From the NCBI RefSeq assembly GCF_020622265.1, contig NZ_JACNMQ010000010.1, forward strand, positions 31,041-95,040: a DNA stretch of 64,000 nt. Direction: 5' to 3'. The position numbers were made by a program, and so were the translations under genes. This document shows positions 37,838 to 48,173 of the stretch, in pieces. This DNA is from Halomonas sp. M20 (lineage in GTDB: Bacteria > Pseudomonadota > Gammaproteobacteria > Pseudomonadales > Halomonadaceae). Position 1 is the stretch's first letter; every line of letters starts with the position of its first letter. The notes beneath the pieces were generated by a model. That model had not been told where the DNA came from. It was given only the letters and a program-made list of their open reading frames with translations, and did no database searches.

Positions 37838-37873
37838 CGACACGGGCCCTGGAATGTTCCAGGGCCCGTGTCG
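37838..37873. terminator. Long perfect palindrome after tpm (bidirectional terminator)
   Basis: CGACACGGGCCCTGGAA (37838-37854) and TTCCAGGGCCCGTGTCG (37857-37873) form a perfect 17-bp inverted repeat with only two bases between. It lies between convergent tpm and the YajG-like gene. There is no T-run on either side. Confidence 0.75.
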
Positions 37874-37905
37874 CCGCAGTCGTTCGTCTTGGTGACAAGC
37901 GTCGT

Positions 37906-38499
37906 TTAACGAGCCAATTGACTACCGATTTGCGGGTCATTGAAGGTACGCTGCAGCGCTCGGCTCAATAGATCGCTGACCATGTTCGTGTTGGCTTCGC
38001 GACCGGGCTTCATTGCATACTCCTGTTCACGCTTGGCGGTATAGGTGCCGGTGTAGGACTGGCGGTCGTTATTTGCCACGGCGCGAAAGCGCGCCAGCAG
38101 CACGGCCTTGTCAAGCAGTGGTTTTCCTTCCGCTTTCTGGTAGCTCAAATCCGTCAAGGTCAGCGTCAGGCTGGGGCGTCCGGGGGCAGTATCTGCAGTA
38201 GGGTTAAAGCCCATCTGTACGAGCGCCTGCTCGGCCTGGTTCTTGAGCTTGGGCATCAGATCGTGGGCCTCGACGCTGATCACGGCGGTGGACATGGCCG
38301 CGCCGCTGCGCGTTCCCAGCACGTCCGATTCGCGTCCATCCACCACGTCCAACGTCACACTCTGCCCGTTACCCACCTGGGGCAGGCTCTGACCGACGTT
38401 GGGCTTCACCTGCAGATACTGTGGGCTCTGCGCGCAGCCCGCCAGCAGCAGTAAACCGGTCAGCCAGCCTAGAAAGAGGGTTGTTTTTGCAGCTCGCAT
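37906..38499 (-). CDS. YajG-family outer-membrane lipoprotein
   Basis: A 197-residue lipoprotein: MRAAKTTLFLGWLTGLLLLAGC provides the signal sequence and lipobox. The mature part (VTLDVVDGRESDVLGTRSG, then TLTLTDLSYQ and AVLLARFRAV) matches the YajG family. The ATG at 38499 has AAGGAGA upstream; a much longer open frame upstream has no family similarity. The function of YajG is unknown. Confidence 0.85.
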   Translation of the reverse strand: MRAAKTTLFLGWLTGLLLLAGCAQSPQYLQVKPNVGQSLPQVGNGQSVTLDVVDGRESDVLGTRSGAAMSTAVISVEAHDLMPKLKNQAEQALVQMGFNPTADTAPGRPSLTLTLTDLSYQKAEGKPLLDKAVLLARFRAVANNDRQSYTGTYTAKREQEYAMKPGREANTNMVSDLLSRALQRTFNDPQIGSQLAR

Positions 38500-38550
38500 G
38501 CTGGTTCTCCTTGTATGAAACATCTTGTGTGCAATAACCTTGTGTGCAAT

Positions 38551-38574
38551 AAAAAGTGCCGCTCGAGAGCGGCA
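38551..38574 (-). terminator. Intrinsic terminator of the sulfate ABC operon
   Basis: On the minus strand a hairpin with arms GCCGCTC/GAGCGGC (38557-38574 overall) is followed by TTTTT (38551-38555), a classic intrinsic terminator. It lies downstream of cysA and upstream of the YajG-like gene. Two direct copies of CTTGTGTGCAATAA (38524-38537 and 38539-38552) adjoin it. Confidence 0.75.
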
Positions 38575-38667
38575 GTATAGCGTCTGATATTTGCTAGAGA
38601 AGCATCTGAATATGGAGGCTTTCCAAATATAGCCTGATAAGCTGTTTAGTAAAAATGGTTGAGACAA

Positions 38668-39759
38668 TCAGGTTATGATCTCAACCTCCTGGTCATGAGT
38701 CTCGGCGTTGCCGAAGCGATGCCAGCGGCGAGGCTCCACGAACAATCGCTGGCCGCGTTTGATATGCAGCCGCTCGAAGTCCGCATGACGCACCGTGGCT
38801 TGCCAGGGCTCCGGTAGCCAGTCCGCCACCAGCTCGACTCGGACCTCGGCGCCGATAGGAGAAGCCGAGGTGACGGTTACCGGCAGTTGGGCATAGGGGC
38901 TTGGCTGCTCGAGCAATTTGAGTTCGTGGGGGCGCATCAGCAGTTCCTCATGGCCTTCCGACAGATCCACGGAAAGCCGTGCCTCGCCGCAGGTAAGCTC
39001 GCCATCCTGGACGTTGCCCTCCAGGCGGTTGACGTCACCCAGAAACTCGAAGACGAAGCGATTGGCCGGATGGCGATAGAGGGTGTCCGGTTCGTCGATC
39101 TGCTCGATGCGCCCGTTGCTCATCACCACGACCCGATCGGAAAGCTCCAGGGCTTCTTCCTGATCGTGGGTCACGAAGACGCTGGTAAAGCCAAGCTCGT
39201 CGTGCAAGTGACGTAGCCAACGGCGCAGCTCCTGACGCACCTTGGCGTCCAGGGCGCCGAAGGGTTCGTCGAGCAGCAGCACGTCGGGCTTCAGCGCCAG
39301 AGCCCGGGCCAGGGAGACGCGCTGCTGCTGGCCGCCGGAGAGCTGAGCCGGATAACGGTTGGCGAATTCCTCGAGACGCACCATTTCCAATAACCGATTG
39401 ACCCGGGTACGAATCTCGCCGACGGAGGGCCGCTCCCGGCGCGGCAGGGCGGTCAGGCCGAAGGCGACGTTGTCGAACACGCTCATGTGCCGAAACAGCG
39501 CATAGTGCTGAAACACGAAGCCGATGCGCCGATCCCGCACATGTACGTTGGTCACGTCACGTTCGCCGAAATGGATTGAACCTGTCCGAGAACGGTCTGG
39601 CTGTTCGAGCCCGGCAATGATGCGCAGCAAGGTAGTCTTGCCGGAACCTGAAGGGCCCAGCAGGCCGACCAGCTCGCCGTCGGCAATATTCAGATCGAGG
39701 GGTTCCAGCGCCGTGGTACGGCCGAAGGTCTTGGCAATGTTCGTCAGGCAAATGCTCAT
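38668..39759 (-). CDS. cysA: Sulfate/thiosulfate ABC transporter ATP-binding protein
   Basis: A 363-residue ABC ATPase of the CysA type. Walker [17 protein letters not shown], signature [16 protein letters not shown] and Walker [14 protein letters not shown] are present, with a C-terminal TOBE-like regulatory region. [13 protein letters not shown] is the proper start; an in-frame upstream extension belongs to cysW sequence. It overlaps the cysW stop (ATGA) and ends the operon. Confidence 0.93.
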   Translation of the reverse strand: MSICLTNIAKTFGRTTALEPLDLNIADGELVGLLGPSGSGKTTLLRIIAGLEQPDRSRTGSIHFGERDVTNVHVRDRRIGFVFQHYALFRHMSVFDNVAFGLTALPRRERPSVGEIRTRVNRLLEMVRLEEFANRYPAQLSGGQQQRVSLARALALKPDVLLLDEPFGALDAKVRQELRRWLRHLHDELGFTSVFVTHDQEEALELSDRVVVMSNGRIEQIDEPDTLYRHPANRFVFEFLGDVNRLEGNVQDGELTCGEARLSVDLSEGHEELLMRPHELKLLEQPSPYAQLPVTVTSASPIGAEVRVELVADWLPEPWQATVRHADFERLHIKRGQRLFVEPRRWHRFGNAETHDQEVEIIT

Positions 39760-40583
39760 CGGAATTGCTCCCGGCGCGTGGCGCGCCATTCAAGGCCGGC
39801 CTTGGCGGCCAGGGTAAACAGAGCGATCAGGGCCAACAGGGCGGCAGCGGTGAAGGCGCCGACGGTATTGTAGTCTTGATACAGCAGTTCGACGTGTAGC
39901 GGCAGGGTGTTGGTTTCCCCACGAATGGAGCCCGAGACCACGGAGACGGCGCCGAATTCGCCCACCGCCCGGGCGTTGGTCAATATCACGCCGTACAGCA
40001 GCGCCCATTTGATGTTGGGCAGGGTGACCCGGCGAAAGATCGTCCAGCCGGAGGCCCCCAGGGTTACCGCCGCTTCTTCCTCTCCCGCGCCTTGGGCCTG
40101 CATCAGCGGAATCAGCTCCCGGGCGACGAAGGGGCAGGTGACGAAGAGGGTCACCAGCACGATGCCCGGCCAGGCGAACATCAATTGGATGTCGTAGCCA
40201 TCCAGCCAGCTGCCGACCCAGCCGCTGCTGCCATAGAGCAGTAGATAGATGAGTCCCGCCACTACCGGCGACACCGCGAAGGGAATATCGATCAGCGTCT
40301 GCAGCAGCCGCCGACCGGGAAATTCGAAGCGGGTTACCAGCCAGGCGAGGAATACGCCGAATACGAGATTCACCGGGATGGTCAGCGCCGTGACAAAGAG
40401 TGTCAGGCCGATCGCCGCCAGGGTGTATTCGTCGCTCAAATTGTTCCAGAAGATCGCCACGCCCTCGGCAAAGGCCTGAGCGAAGATGGCGATCAATGGC
40501 AGCAGCAGGAATAGCGCAGATAGGGCCACGGCCAAGCCGATCAGAAGCCTGCGCGTACGGGGTGCGTCACCGATACGTTGCAT
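39756..40583 (-). CDS. cysW: Sulfate ABC transporter permease CysW
   Basis: A 275-residue inner-membrane permease with about six hydrophobic segments and an EAA-type loop ([22 protein letters not shown]) that contacts the ATPase. It is the second permease of the transporter and overlaps both neighbours (cysT by one base, cysA by four). Confidence 0.9.
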   Translation of the reverse strand: MQRIGDAPRTRRLLIGLAVALSALFLLLPLIAIFAQAFAEGVAIFWNNLSDEYTLAAIGLTLFVTALTIPVNLVFGVFLAWLVTRFEFPGRRLLQTLIDIPFAVSPVVAGLIYLLLYGSSGWVGSWLDGYDIQLMFAWPGIVLVTLFVTCPFVARELIPLMQAQGAGEEEAAVTLGASGWTIFRRVTLPNIKWALLYGVILTNARAVGEFGAVSVVSGSIRGETNTLPLHVELLYQDYNTVGAFTAAALLALIALFTLAAKAGLEWRATRREQFR

Positions 40584-41434
40584 CAGCCCTTGCCTCCATG
40601 CAGCCGACGAATGAAGCGACCCTGCCAGAGATTTAGCGCTAGCAATAATACAAGCGAAACCGCCAGCACCACGGAAGCGATGGCCGAGGCGCCCACGTAG
40701 TCGTACTCCTGCAGCTTGACGAAGATCATCAAGGAAGTGATCTCGGTTTCATAGGGCATGTTGCCGGCAATAAAGATTACCGCGCCGAATTCCCCCAAGG
40801 AGCGTACGAAAGCCAGTCCCGTGCCGGTGACCAAGGCTGGCCACAGATGCGGCAGGATCACCCGGCGAAAGGCCAGGGCGTCGCTGGCGCCCAGGGTCAA
40901 CGCCGCTTCGTCGATCTCGTTAGGCAAATCTTCCAGCACCGGCTGCACCGTGCGCACCACGAAAGGGATGCTGGTAAAGGCCATGGCAAGGGCAATGCCG
41001 ACCCAGGTGTAGGCAATCTCGATGTCCAGTGGCGCGAGCAGCTTGCCCATGAAGCCGCTGCTCGAATACATGGTGGCCAGCGTAATACCGGCCACTGCGG
41101 TGGGCAGGGCAAAGGGCAGGTCCATCAACGCATCCAGCAGGCGCTTCCCGGGGAACTCGTAGCGCACCAATACCCAGGCCATCAGCAGGCCGAACAAGGC
41201 ATTGACGATGGCCGCTACCGCCGCCGCGCCAATGGTGATCATGTAGCTTGCCACCACGCGCTCTTCGGTGATGATCGCCCAATACTCGGACAGACTGAGT
41301 CCGGCCAGCTGCCCGACCAGGCTGGTCATGGGCAGCAGCAGTACCAGTGACACGAACAGCAGGGTGATGCCCAGAGAGAGTCCGAACCCCGGTAGCACCC
41401 TTTTCTGGGCAGTGCCCGTGAACGTCGCGATCAT
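40583..41434 (-). CDS. cysT: Sulfate ABC transporter permease CysT (CysU)
   Basis: A 283-residue permease with about six hydrophobic segments and the EAA loop (IDEAALTLGASDALAFRRVILP). It pairs with CysW to form the membrane channel for sulfate and thiosulfate. The start MIATFTGTAQ follows the substrate-binding gene by two bases, and its TGA shares one base with the cysW ATG. Confidence 0.9.
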   Translation of the reverse strand: MIATFTGTAQKRVLPGFGLSLGITLLFVSLVLLLPMTSLVGQLAGLSLSEYWAIITEERVVASYMITIGAAAVAAIVNALFGLLMAWVLVRYEFPGKRLLDALMDLPFALPTAVAGITLATMYSSSGFMGKLLAPLDIEIAYTWVGIALAMAFTSIPFVVRTVQPVLEDLPNEIDEAALTLGASDALAFRRVILPHLWPALVTGTGLAFVRSLGEFGAVIFIAGNMPYETEITSLMIFVKLQEYDYVGASAIASVVLAVSLVLLLALNLWQGRFIRRLHGGKG

Positions 41435-41436
41435 GC

Positions 41437-42459
41437 TTACCTGCGCTGCAGTTGGTCCAGCTCACCGCCACTGGAGAAGTGATTGTCCATGACCTGGCTC
41501 CAGCTGCCGAACACATCCTCAACCCGCAGCAGTTCGGTCTCGGGGAACTGATCGGCAAACTCTTTCTGGACGGTCTCGTCATTCACCCGGTAGTTGAAAC
41601 CCGCCAGCAGACGCTGGGCGTCCTCGGTGTAGAGATACTCCAGATAGCCTTGGGCCAGATCCGCATTGTCATTGCGCTCGGCATTCTTGGCGACCACCGC
41701 CACGGGGAATTCCGCGAGGATGCTTACCGGCGGTACGACCACATCGTAGTCGTCCTCGCCGTACTCCTTGCTGATATTGTTGACCTCGGACTCGAAGCTG
41801 ATCAGCACGTCGCCGATGTTGCGTTCTACAAAGGTAGTGGTGGCACCGCGACCGCCGGTGTCGAAGACCTTGACGTTACCCAGGAACTGATTCATGAACT
41901 CGCGAATTTGCTCCTCGTCACCGTCGAACTCTTGATCTGCATAAGCCCAGGCGGCCAGGTAGGTATAGCGGCCGTTACCCGATGTCTTGGGATTGGGAAA
42001 GACGATCTCGACACCGTCTTCGACCAGGTCGTCCCAGCTGTCGATCTCTTTCGGATTGCCTTCACGCACCAGGAAGGCAGTGGTGGAGTAGTAGGGCGAA
42101 GCATTGTTGGGGAACTGCTGCTGCCAGTCCTCGGCAACCAGCCCTTTCTCGGCCAACACGTTGACATCGGTGACCTGGTTGTAGGTTACCACGTCCGCGC
42201 GTAGTCCCTGCATGATGGCCCGGGCCTGCTTGGAGGAGCCGCCGTGGGACTGTTTGACCTCGACGCTTTCATCATGCTGCTCCTGCCACCAGGCATTGAA
42301 TTCAGGATTGACGGTAGCAAACAACTCTCGTGCGATATCGTAGGACGAGTTGAGCAATTCGCGGTCGGCGGCCAGGGCCGGTGCGGCAAGCCCGGTGGAC
42401 AGGGTGGCAGCGACGGCAGAGGCGATGGCGCTACGGCGCAGAAATACGGAAAGAGTCAT
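41437..42459 (-). CDS. Sulfate ABC transporter substrate-binding protein
   Basis: A 340-residue periplasmic binding protein with a signal peptide (cleaved near [10 protein letters not shown]). [18 protein letters not shown] is the sulfate-binding loop of the Sbp/CysP group, followed by [19 protein letters not shown]. It begins the operon with cysT, cysW and cysA. I cannot decide between Sbp and CysP from sequence. No clear CysB site was recognised upstream. Confidence 0.9.
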   Translation of the reverse strand: MTLSVFLRRSAIASAVAATLSTGLAAPALAADRELLNSSYDIARELFATVNPEFNAWWQEQHDESVEVKQSHGGSSKQARAIMQGLRADVVTYNQVTDVNVLAEKGLVAEDWQQQFPNNASPYYSTTAFLVREGNPKEIDSWDDLVEDGVEIVFPNPKTSGNGRYTYLAAWAYADQEFDGDEEQIREFMNQFLGNVKVFDTGGRGATTTFVERNIGDVLISFESEVNNISKEYGEDDYDVVVPPVSILAEFPVAVVAKNAERNDNADLAQGYLEYLYTEDAQRLLAGFNYRVNDETVQKEFADQFPETELLRVEDVFGSWSQVMDNHFSSGGELDQLQRR

Positions 42460-42620
42460 TTTAATTCCACAAAAGGTCGATTTGGTGAAAGGCTAAATCA
42501 ACCATAATGGAATGACAATCATATCCTTTATTCATTTTTATAATAACAGGCGATATGGCGGCGCTATCGATACGCCATGAATCATGACGGGAATGGTGAG
42601 GGGATGACGTGCCGAGGCGA

Positions 42621-42644
42621 TAAACCCCCCGGCCGAAGCCGGGG
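42621..42644 (-). terminator. Intrinsic terminator of ggt
   Basis: On the minus strand, CCCCGGC (42644-42638) and GCCGGGG (42633-42627) with a four-base TTCG loop are followed by GGTTTAT. It lies about 30 bases after the ggt stop. Confidence 0.7.
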
Positions 42645-42674
42645 TGAGAGGTGGGAGGTAGGTCAAGAAACGCG

Positions 42675-44417
42675 TCAAAGCCCCATGGCAGATGAGGTCG
42701 AGCGGCGTGGGTCCGCCCCGCCGGTGAAAACGCCGTCTTCGATCATCAGCGATTGGGCTGCGCCCATCGCTTCCTGCTGGCTCACAGTGTGACCCAAGGA
42801 CTCGAGCAGGGCGATAGTGTCCGGGCTGATACCTTGCTCGATGCGAATCTCATCCGGCAACCACTGATGGTGAATGCGCGGCACGCTCACTGCGGTCTGG
42901 ATGTTCATGTCGTGGTCGATGACGTTCATCAATACCTGCAGGGTCGTAGTAATGATGCGCGAACCGCCAGGGCTGCCGGTGACCAGGAAGTTCTTGCCAT
43001 CTTTCTTGACGATAGTGGGCGTCATCGACGACAGCATGCGCTTATCGGGTTCGACCTTGTTGGCCTCGCCACCGAGCAGACCATAGGCATTAGGCACCCC
43101 GGGCTTGGCGGAGAAGTCATCCATCTCGTTATTGAGCAGAAAGCCCGCCCCTTCGACGACGATACCCGAGCCATAGCTGAAGTTGATGGTGTAGGTATTC
43201 GATACCGCCATGCCGTTGCCGTCGGCAATGGAGAAGTGAGTCGTCTCGTTGGATTCATAGGGCAGTGGGTTACCCGGCGCAATCTCGCTGCTGGGAGTGG
43301 CCTTGTCCATGGATATCTGGCTGCGCAATTCATCCGCGTAGCCTTCCGAGGTAATGCCTTTTAACGGCACCTCGACGAAGTCCGTGTCCCCCAGATATTC
43401 CGAGCGATCCGCATAGGCCCGTTTCATGGCTTCCGCCATCACGTGAATGGTATTGGCGGAGTTGAAGCCTGTTTTGCCGATATCGTAGTTCTCGAGAATA
43501 TTGAGCATCTGTACGATATGCACGCCGCCGGAGGAGGGTGGGCTCATGGCGTAGATATCATGACCGCGATAGGTGCCGTGGCTGGGCTCGCGGATCGCGG
43601 GCTCGTAGTTGGCCAGATCCTCCATGGTCATCAGGCCGCCATTCTTTTCCATTTGGGTGGCGATCAATTCTGCAGTCTTGCCCTCATAGAACTCCTGGGG
43701 CCCTTGTTCGGCGATGCGCTTGAGGGTCGCTGCCAGATCCGGCTGCTTGAAAACCTCGCCGACCTGATAAAGGCTGCCATCCTCCTTGAAGAACTTCTTG
43801 CGCGAGCCGTCCCACGGCTCCAGCCGATCCCGGATGTCACGAATACCATTCACGAAACGCTGGGGCAGGGCAAAGCCATCTTCCGCCAGGCGAATCGCCG
43901 GGGCCAGGGCTTCGGCCAGGCTCAGGGTGCCGTATTTTTCCAGGGCCATGGCCAGACCGGCCACGGTGCCGGGCACCCCTGAGGCGTTATGGGTGTAGCG
44001 AGAGAGTTCGGATACCGCTTCGCCCTCGTCGTTCTGGAACATGGTTTCAAACGCCGCAGCTGGTGCCTTCTCCCGGTAGTCGATGGCGACGACCTCGCCG
44101 CTTTTCTCATCCGACACCAGCATGAAACCGCCGCCGCCGATATTGCCGGAGCGTGGTTGGGTCACGGCGAGGGCAAAACCCGCGGTCACCGCCGCATCCA
44201 CCGCGTTGCCGCCGTCTGCCAAAACGTCCCGCGCGACTTTCGAGGCCAGAAAGTGGCTGGTGGCGACCATGCCTTTTTCACTGACTTCGGGATGGAAGCG
44301 TTCACCTTCGAGAATGGCCTGCTGGGCGGGGACGGCGGTTGACGTAGCCACTGCCAGAACGCTGACACAGGCCAGCGTCGTGAGTCGGTTGATAGGGGGC
44401 GAAAAGCGTATGCGCAT
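42675..44417 (-). CDS. ggt: Gamma-glutamyltransferase
   Basis: A 580-residue gamma-glutamyltranspeptidase precursor, exported to the periplasm (signal peptide ending near VPAQQ). It cleaves glutathione and gamma-glutamyl compounds. The self-processing site is the ETTHFSIAD segment, with the nucleophilic Thr near residue 390 separating large and small subunits. ATNASGVPGTVAGLAMA-like (THNASGVPGTVAG) and GSPGGSRIITT regions are conserved. AGGAGA precedes the ATG. It is divergent from rpe. Confidence 0.93.
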   Translation of the reverse strand: MRIRFSPPINRLTTLACVSVLAVATSTAVPAQQAILEGERFHPEVSEKGMVATSHFLASKVARDVLADGGNAVDAAVTAGFALAVTQPRSGNIGGGGFMLVSDEKSGEVVAIDYREKAPAAAFETMFQNDEGEAVSELSRYTHNASGVPGTVAGLAMALEKYGTLSLAEALAPAIRLAEDGFALPQRFVNGIRDIRDRLEPWDGSRKKFFKEDGSLYQVGEVFKQPDLAATLKRIAEQGPQEFYEGKTAELIATQMEKNGGLMTMEDLANYEPAIREPSHGTYRGHDIYAMSPPSSGGVHIVQMLNILENYDIGKTGFNSANTIHVMAEAMKRAYADRSEYLGDTDFVEVPLKGITSEGYADELRSQISMDKATPSSEIAPGNPLPYESNETTHFSIADGNGMAVSNTYTINFSYGSGIVVEGAGFLLNNEMDDFSAKPGVPNAYGLLGGEANKVEPDKRMLSSMTPTIVKKDGKNFLVTGSPGGSRIITTTLQVLMNVIDHDMNIQTAVSVPRIHHQWLPDEIRIEQGISPDTIALLESLGHTVSQQEAMGAAQSLMIEDGVFTGGADPRRSTSSAMGL

Positions 44418-44568
44418 TATTGTCTCCTGATTCGAGATGTTCTTGTATCAAGCATTTCTCAATATCGACGTAGAATCCAGGATAAGCAAATGTCATCCGT
44501 CCACAGAGCGATCCAATTGGGCTAGAATGAGCGCTTTCCGTATTTCTACCGTACTTCGACAACGAGCC

Positions 44569-45303
44569 ATGTCTAACGTGAACTCCGATTACGACGTCCC
44601 CGATCACACCACTGATTTCAAGATTGCCCCTTCGATTCTCTCTGCAAACTTCGCCTGCCTGGGCCAGGAAGTCGATGACGTGCTGGCCTCCGGTGCGGAC
44701 ATCGTGCACTTCGATGTGATGGACAATCACTACGTGCCCAATCTGACGATCGGGCCGATGGTCTGTCAGGCGCTACGCAAGCATGGTGTAAGCGCTCCCA
44801 TCGACGTGCATTTGATGGTCAGGCCGGTGGATCGCATGATTGGCGAGTTCATCGACGCCGGTGCCAGCTACATTACCTTCCATCCGGAGGCCTCGGAGCA
44901 TATCGACCGCTCTCTGCAGCTGATCAAGGATGGCGGCTGCAAGGCCGGGCTGGTATTCAATCCGGCTACGCCTCTTAGCTATCTCGATCATGCGATGGAC
45001 AAGCTCGATATGATCCTGCTGATGAGCGTCAATCCCGGTTTCGGGGGGCAGTCCTTCATTCCGAGCACCCTGGACAAGCTGCGTCAGACCCGGGAGCGCA
45101 TCGATGCTTCAGGGCGTGCCATTCGTCTGGAAGTCGATGGCGGCGTGAAGATCGACAACATCGCCGAGATCGCCCGAGCCGGGGCAGACACTTTTGTTGC
45201 TGGTTCCGCAGTGTTCAAAGGGCGCTGCGAAGAGGATGCGCATCGCTATGACAGCGTCATTCAGGCGTTTCGCGATGAGTTGGCTACCACTGTGACGGCC
45301 TGA
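44569..45303 (+). CDS. rpe: Ribulose-phosphate 3-epimerase
   Basis: A 244-residue TIM-barrel epimerase of the pentose phosphate pathway. [34 protein letters not shown] (Asp, His metal ligands), [32 protein letters not shown] and [11 protein letters not shown] are the family motifs. The ATG at 44569 is preferred; the frame is open upstream to 44437 without similarity. It begins the rpe/GIY-YIG/gph/trpE stretch. Confidence 0.95.
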   Translation: MSNVNSDYDVPDHTTDFKIAPSILSANFACLGQEVDDVLASGADIVHFDVMDNHYVPNLTIGPMVCQALRKHGVSAPIDVHLMVRPVDRMIGEFIDAGASYITFHPEASEHIDRSLQLIKDGGCKAGLVFNPATPLSYLDHAMDKLDMILLMSVNPGFGGQSFIPSTLDKLRQTRERIDASGRAIRLEVDGGVKIDNIAEIARAGADTFVAGSAVFKGRCEEDAHRYDSVIQAFRDELATTVTA

Positions 45304-45305
45304 GC

Positions 45306-45611
45306 GTGTCTGAAGAACAGTTGGAAGAAGATCAGGAGATTTTTACCTCAAGCGGCTGGTATCTGTATGTACTGGAGACGGCCCGAGGGGCGCTTTATAC
45401 CGGTATCACTACAAATGTGACCCGGCGTTTCGAAGAGCACCGAAAGGGCAGGCGGGGGGCGCGTTCCTTGCGCGGAAAAGGGCCGCTGCGTCTGTTGCAT
45501 CATCAGCCTCTCGGCAGTCGCAGTGAAGCGCTGAAACTGGAAGCCTGGCTCAAGAAACAGTCCGCCCCCGCCAAGCGTGCCTGGCTGGAAGAACAAGGTG
45601 TTTCGATCTAA
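45306..45611 (+). CDS. GIY-YIG nuclease superfamily protein (YhbQ-like)
   Basis: A 101-residue protein with a single GIY-YIG domain: WYLYVLETARGALYTGITTNVTRRFEEHRKG holds the Tyr and Arg, and a Glu lies in the ALKLEAWLKK helix. It starts with a GTG, two bases after rpe, and is probably co-transcribed. YhbQ-like proteins are presumed structure-specific nucleases in DNA repair, without an established substrate. Confidence 0.85.
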   Translation: MSEEQLEEDQEIFTSSGWYLYVLETARGALYTGITTNVTRRFEEHRKGRRGARSLRGKGPLRLLHHQPLGSRSEALKLEAWLKKQSAPAKRAWLEEQGVSI

Positions 45612-45664
45612 TTTCTTCTTTCGTTATCGTCTATCCTTGCTCACCCGATTTTACCTGGAGCCTT

Positions 45665-46330
45665 ATGCATTCTTGTCTTGAGGGGATTCGTCTTGTCGCC
45701 TTCGATCTGGATGGCACGCTGATCGACTCCGTTCCCGATCTGGCCGCCGCGGTGGATGTCATGCTCATCGAGCGAGATCTCCCGCCGGCGGGCGCTGCAC
45801 TGGTACGAGATTGGGTGGGCAACGGTTCGCACAAGCTGGTAGAGCGGGCTCTGCACTACGCAACCGGTAACGTGCCGGATGAAGCAACGCTGGATATGGC
45901 GCATACTGCCTTTCTGGAACACTACGGTCGCGCTCCCCATTCACGTACCCGAGTCTACCCAGGCGTAAAGAAAGCGCTAATGGCGCTGAAGCAGCGGGGG
46001 CTCATTCTGGTGCTGGTGACCAACAAGCCTCACGCCTTTGTCGCACCGATTCTCGATGCCTTGAGCCTGGCAGGGTATTTCGAAGTGACCCTGGGAGGCG
46101 ACTCTCTGGCGCAAAAGAAACCCGATCCGGCGCCCTTGCGCTATATGGCCAACCGGTTCAACGTTCCGTGTGAACAGTGCCTGATGGTCGGGGATTCCCG
46201 CCATGACATGGAAGCCGGCAAGCGGGCAGGTTTTCGTACTATTGCGGTCCCCTACGGCTATAATCATGGTGAGCCGATCATCGATAGTGAGCCGGATTTG
46301 ATAGTTGAATCCCTGAAAGAACTCGTTTAG
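45665..46330 (+). CDS. gph: Phosphoglycolate phosphatase
   Basis: A 221-residue HAD-family phosphatase that removes 2-phosphoglycolate. VAFDLDGTLIDSVPDLAAAV carries the nucleophilic Asp, VTNKP motif II, KKPDPAPLRYMA the Lys of motif III and GDSRHDMEAGKRAGF motif IV. It lies between rpe and trpE, the usual order in pseudomonads and relatives. Confidence 0.92.
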   Translation: MHSCLEGIRLVAFDLDGTLIDSVPDLAAAVDVMLIERDLPPAGAALVRDWVGNGSHKLVERALHYATGNVPDEATLDMAHTAFLEHYGRAPHSRTRVYPGVKKALMALKQRGLILVLVTNKPHAFVAPILDALSLAGYFEVTLGGDSLAQKKPDPAPLRYMANRFNVPCEQCLMVGDSRHDMEAGKRAGFRTIAVPYGYNHGEPIIDSEPDLIVESLKELV

Positions 46331-46395
46331 GGTTGTTGAATAACGCTATAAATAGCCGAAAATCAATAAGATTCAGCAATAACGGACTGCTCATG

Positions 46396-46500
46396 ATGCT
46401 GGATGCCTTTCCTTTCTCTCGGGTCTTTCAATATAGCCAGCAAGGTATCTTGCCTTGCAGCGCTACGCTTTTCCGGCCCGTCAAGCGTTGGCGATGGTGA
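46396..46500 (+). CDS. Possible Trp leader peptide upstream of trpE
   Basis: A 34-codon reading frame (also open from ATG 46393) lies in the 269-base gap between gph and trpE and ends ...VKRWRW-stop, with two Trp codons right at the stop. A Trp-rich end is what a trp attenuator leader needs. Short complementary segments occur in the following 100 bases (for example TGATGGG with CCCATTG near 46497-46527, and ACCAA/TTGGT near 46544-46557), but there is no obvious T-run terminator and the ribosome site is weak. This could be chance. Confidence 0.4.
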   Translation: MLDAFPFSRVFQYSQQGILPCSATLFRPVKRWRW

Positions 46501-46599
46501 TGGGCTCGTGATTCACCCATTGATGCTTGCTTGACCCAGTGGCACCAATACGTTGGTCGACTTAACCTGTCTCTACCCATCCTGAAGGAATAGCCGGGC

Positions 46600-48102
46600 A
46601 TGATGACTCTCGAACGCTTCGCCGAGCTGGCGCAGGCTGGCTTCAATCGCATTCCGATTACCCGTGACGTATTGGCGGATCTCGACACACCGCTGTCCAC
46701 CTATCTCAAACTGGCGGATGCGCCTTGGACCTTCCTGCTCGAATCCGTTCAGGGCGGCGAGAAGTGGGGCCGCTACTCCATCATTGGCTTGCCTTGTCGG
46801 CAGCGCATCGAGGTGCGTGGCAACGAAGTGCGTCATATCGTCGATGGTGAACAGTCCGGCGTCACCCAGGCTGAGGATCCGCTACTCTGGATCGAGCAGT
46901 TCCAGACCCGCTTCAAGGTGCCTCAGTTCGATGAACAACCGCGCTTCGATGGCGGGCTGGTGGGATACTTCGGTTACGAGACCATTCGCTATATCGAGCC
47001 GCGTCTGCGTAGTGTCGAGGCGCAAGAAAAACCCGACCCCATCGGCGTACCGGATATTCTCTTGATGGTCAGCGACGAGTTCGTCGTGTTCGACAATCTC
47101 TCCGGCAAGTTGACCTTATGGACCCATGCAGACCCTGCCGAAGATGAGGCCTATGAACGGGCGGTTCATCGACTGGAGCTGCTGGAGGTGGAGCTACGCG
47201 CTGCGAGCCTGGATTTTGCGAGCCCCGGAATCGGTGCCAGCGAGGGCAAAGAAAGTCATTTCACCCCGGGATTCACCGAAGAGCGTTTCAAGGGGGTGGT
47301 GACCACCATCAAGGAGTATGTGCTGGCTGGGGATGTCATGCAGTGCGTGCCATCCCAGCGCATGTCGATTCCGTTCAAGGCGTCGCCGCTGGATCTCTAT
47401 CGCGCGCTGCGCAGTCTCAACCCCTCGCCCTACATGTTCTATCTGAACCTCGACGATCATCAGGTCGTGGGCTCGTCCCCGGAAATCCTGACCCGTCTCG
47501 AGAATGGCGAGGTATCGGTGCGTCCTCTGGCGGGTACCCGCAAGCGCGGCCGTAACGAAGAGGAAGATCGAGCACTTGAGGCAGAGCTGCTTGCGGACCC
47601 CAAGGAAATTGCCGAGCACGTCATGCTGATCGATCTCGGGCGTAACGATGTAGGGCGCATCTGCGAGGCAGGGTCCGTCAAGGTCACGGATCGCATGAGC
47701 ATCGAGCGCTACTCCCATGTCATGCATATCGTTTCCAACGTGACCGGGCGCCTGTCGCCGGGCTTCTCCGCTATCGACGTGCTGCGGGCGACCTTTCCCG
47801 CCGGTACGCTTTCCGGGGCGCCGAAGATCCGCGCCATGCAGATCATCGACGAATTGGAGCCGGTCAAGCGCGGTATCTACTCCGGCGCCGTGGGGTATCT
47901 TTCCTGGCACGGCAACATGGATACCGCCATCGCTATCCGCACCGCGGTGATCAAGGACGGGCAGCTGCACGTTCAGGCGGGAGCCGGCATCGTGGCGGAC
48001 TCGGTACCAGAGCTTGAATGGCAGGAAACCCTGAACAAGGGACGCGCCCTGTTCCGCGCCGTGGCCATGGTGGAACGCGGCCTGGATAATCTCGAACCCT
48101 AG
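46600..48102 (+). CDS. trpE: Anthranilate synthase component I
   Basis: A 500-residue chorismate-using enzyme that makes anthranilate with TrpG. The chorismate-binding domain shows [40 protein letters not shown] and [23 protein letters not shown]. An N-terminal regulatory region includes [16 protein letters not shown]. Neighbouring trpG, trpD and trpC follow on the same strand. A possible leader peptide lies upstream. Confidence 0.96.
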   Translation: MMTLERFAELAQAGFNRIPITRDVLADLDTPLSTYLKLADAPWTFLLESVQGGEKWGRYSIIGLPCRQRIEVRGNEVRHIVDGEQSGVTQAEDPLLWIEQFQTRFKVPQFDEQPRFDGGLVGYFGYETIRYIEPRLRSVEAQEKPDPIGVPDILLMVSDEFVVFDNLSGKLTLWTHADPAEDEAYERAVHRLELLEVELRAASLDFASPGIGASEGKESHFTPGFTEERFKGVVTTIKEYVLAGDVMQCVPSQRMSIPFKASPLDLYRALRSLNPSPYMFYLNLDDHQVVGSSPEILTRLENGEVSVRPLAGTRKRGRNEEEDRALEAELLADPKEIAEHVMLIDLGRNDVGRICEAGSVKVTDRMSIERYSHVMHIVSNVTGRLSPGFSAIDVLRATFPAGTLSGAPKIRAMQIIDELEPVKRGIYSGAVGYLSWHGNMDTAIAIRTAVIKDGQLHVQAGAGIVADSVPELEWQETLNKGRALFRAVAMVERGLDNLEP

Positions 48103-48173
48103 GGTGCAATGTTAATGTGCAACCCAGATTTCTGCCCAGGAAGCTATCCATGGGCGTGCCGGAGTAAGTGCTG

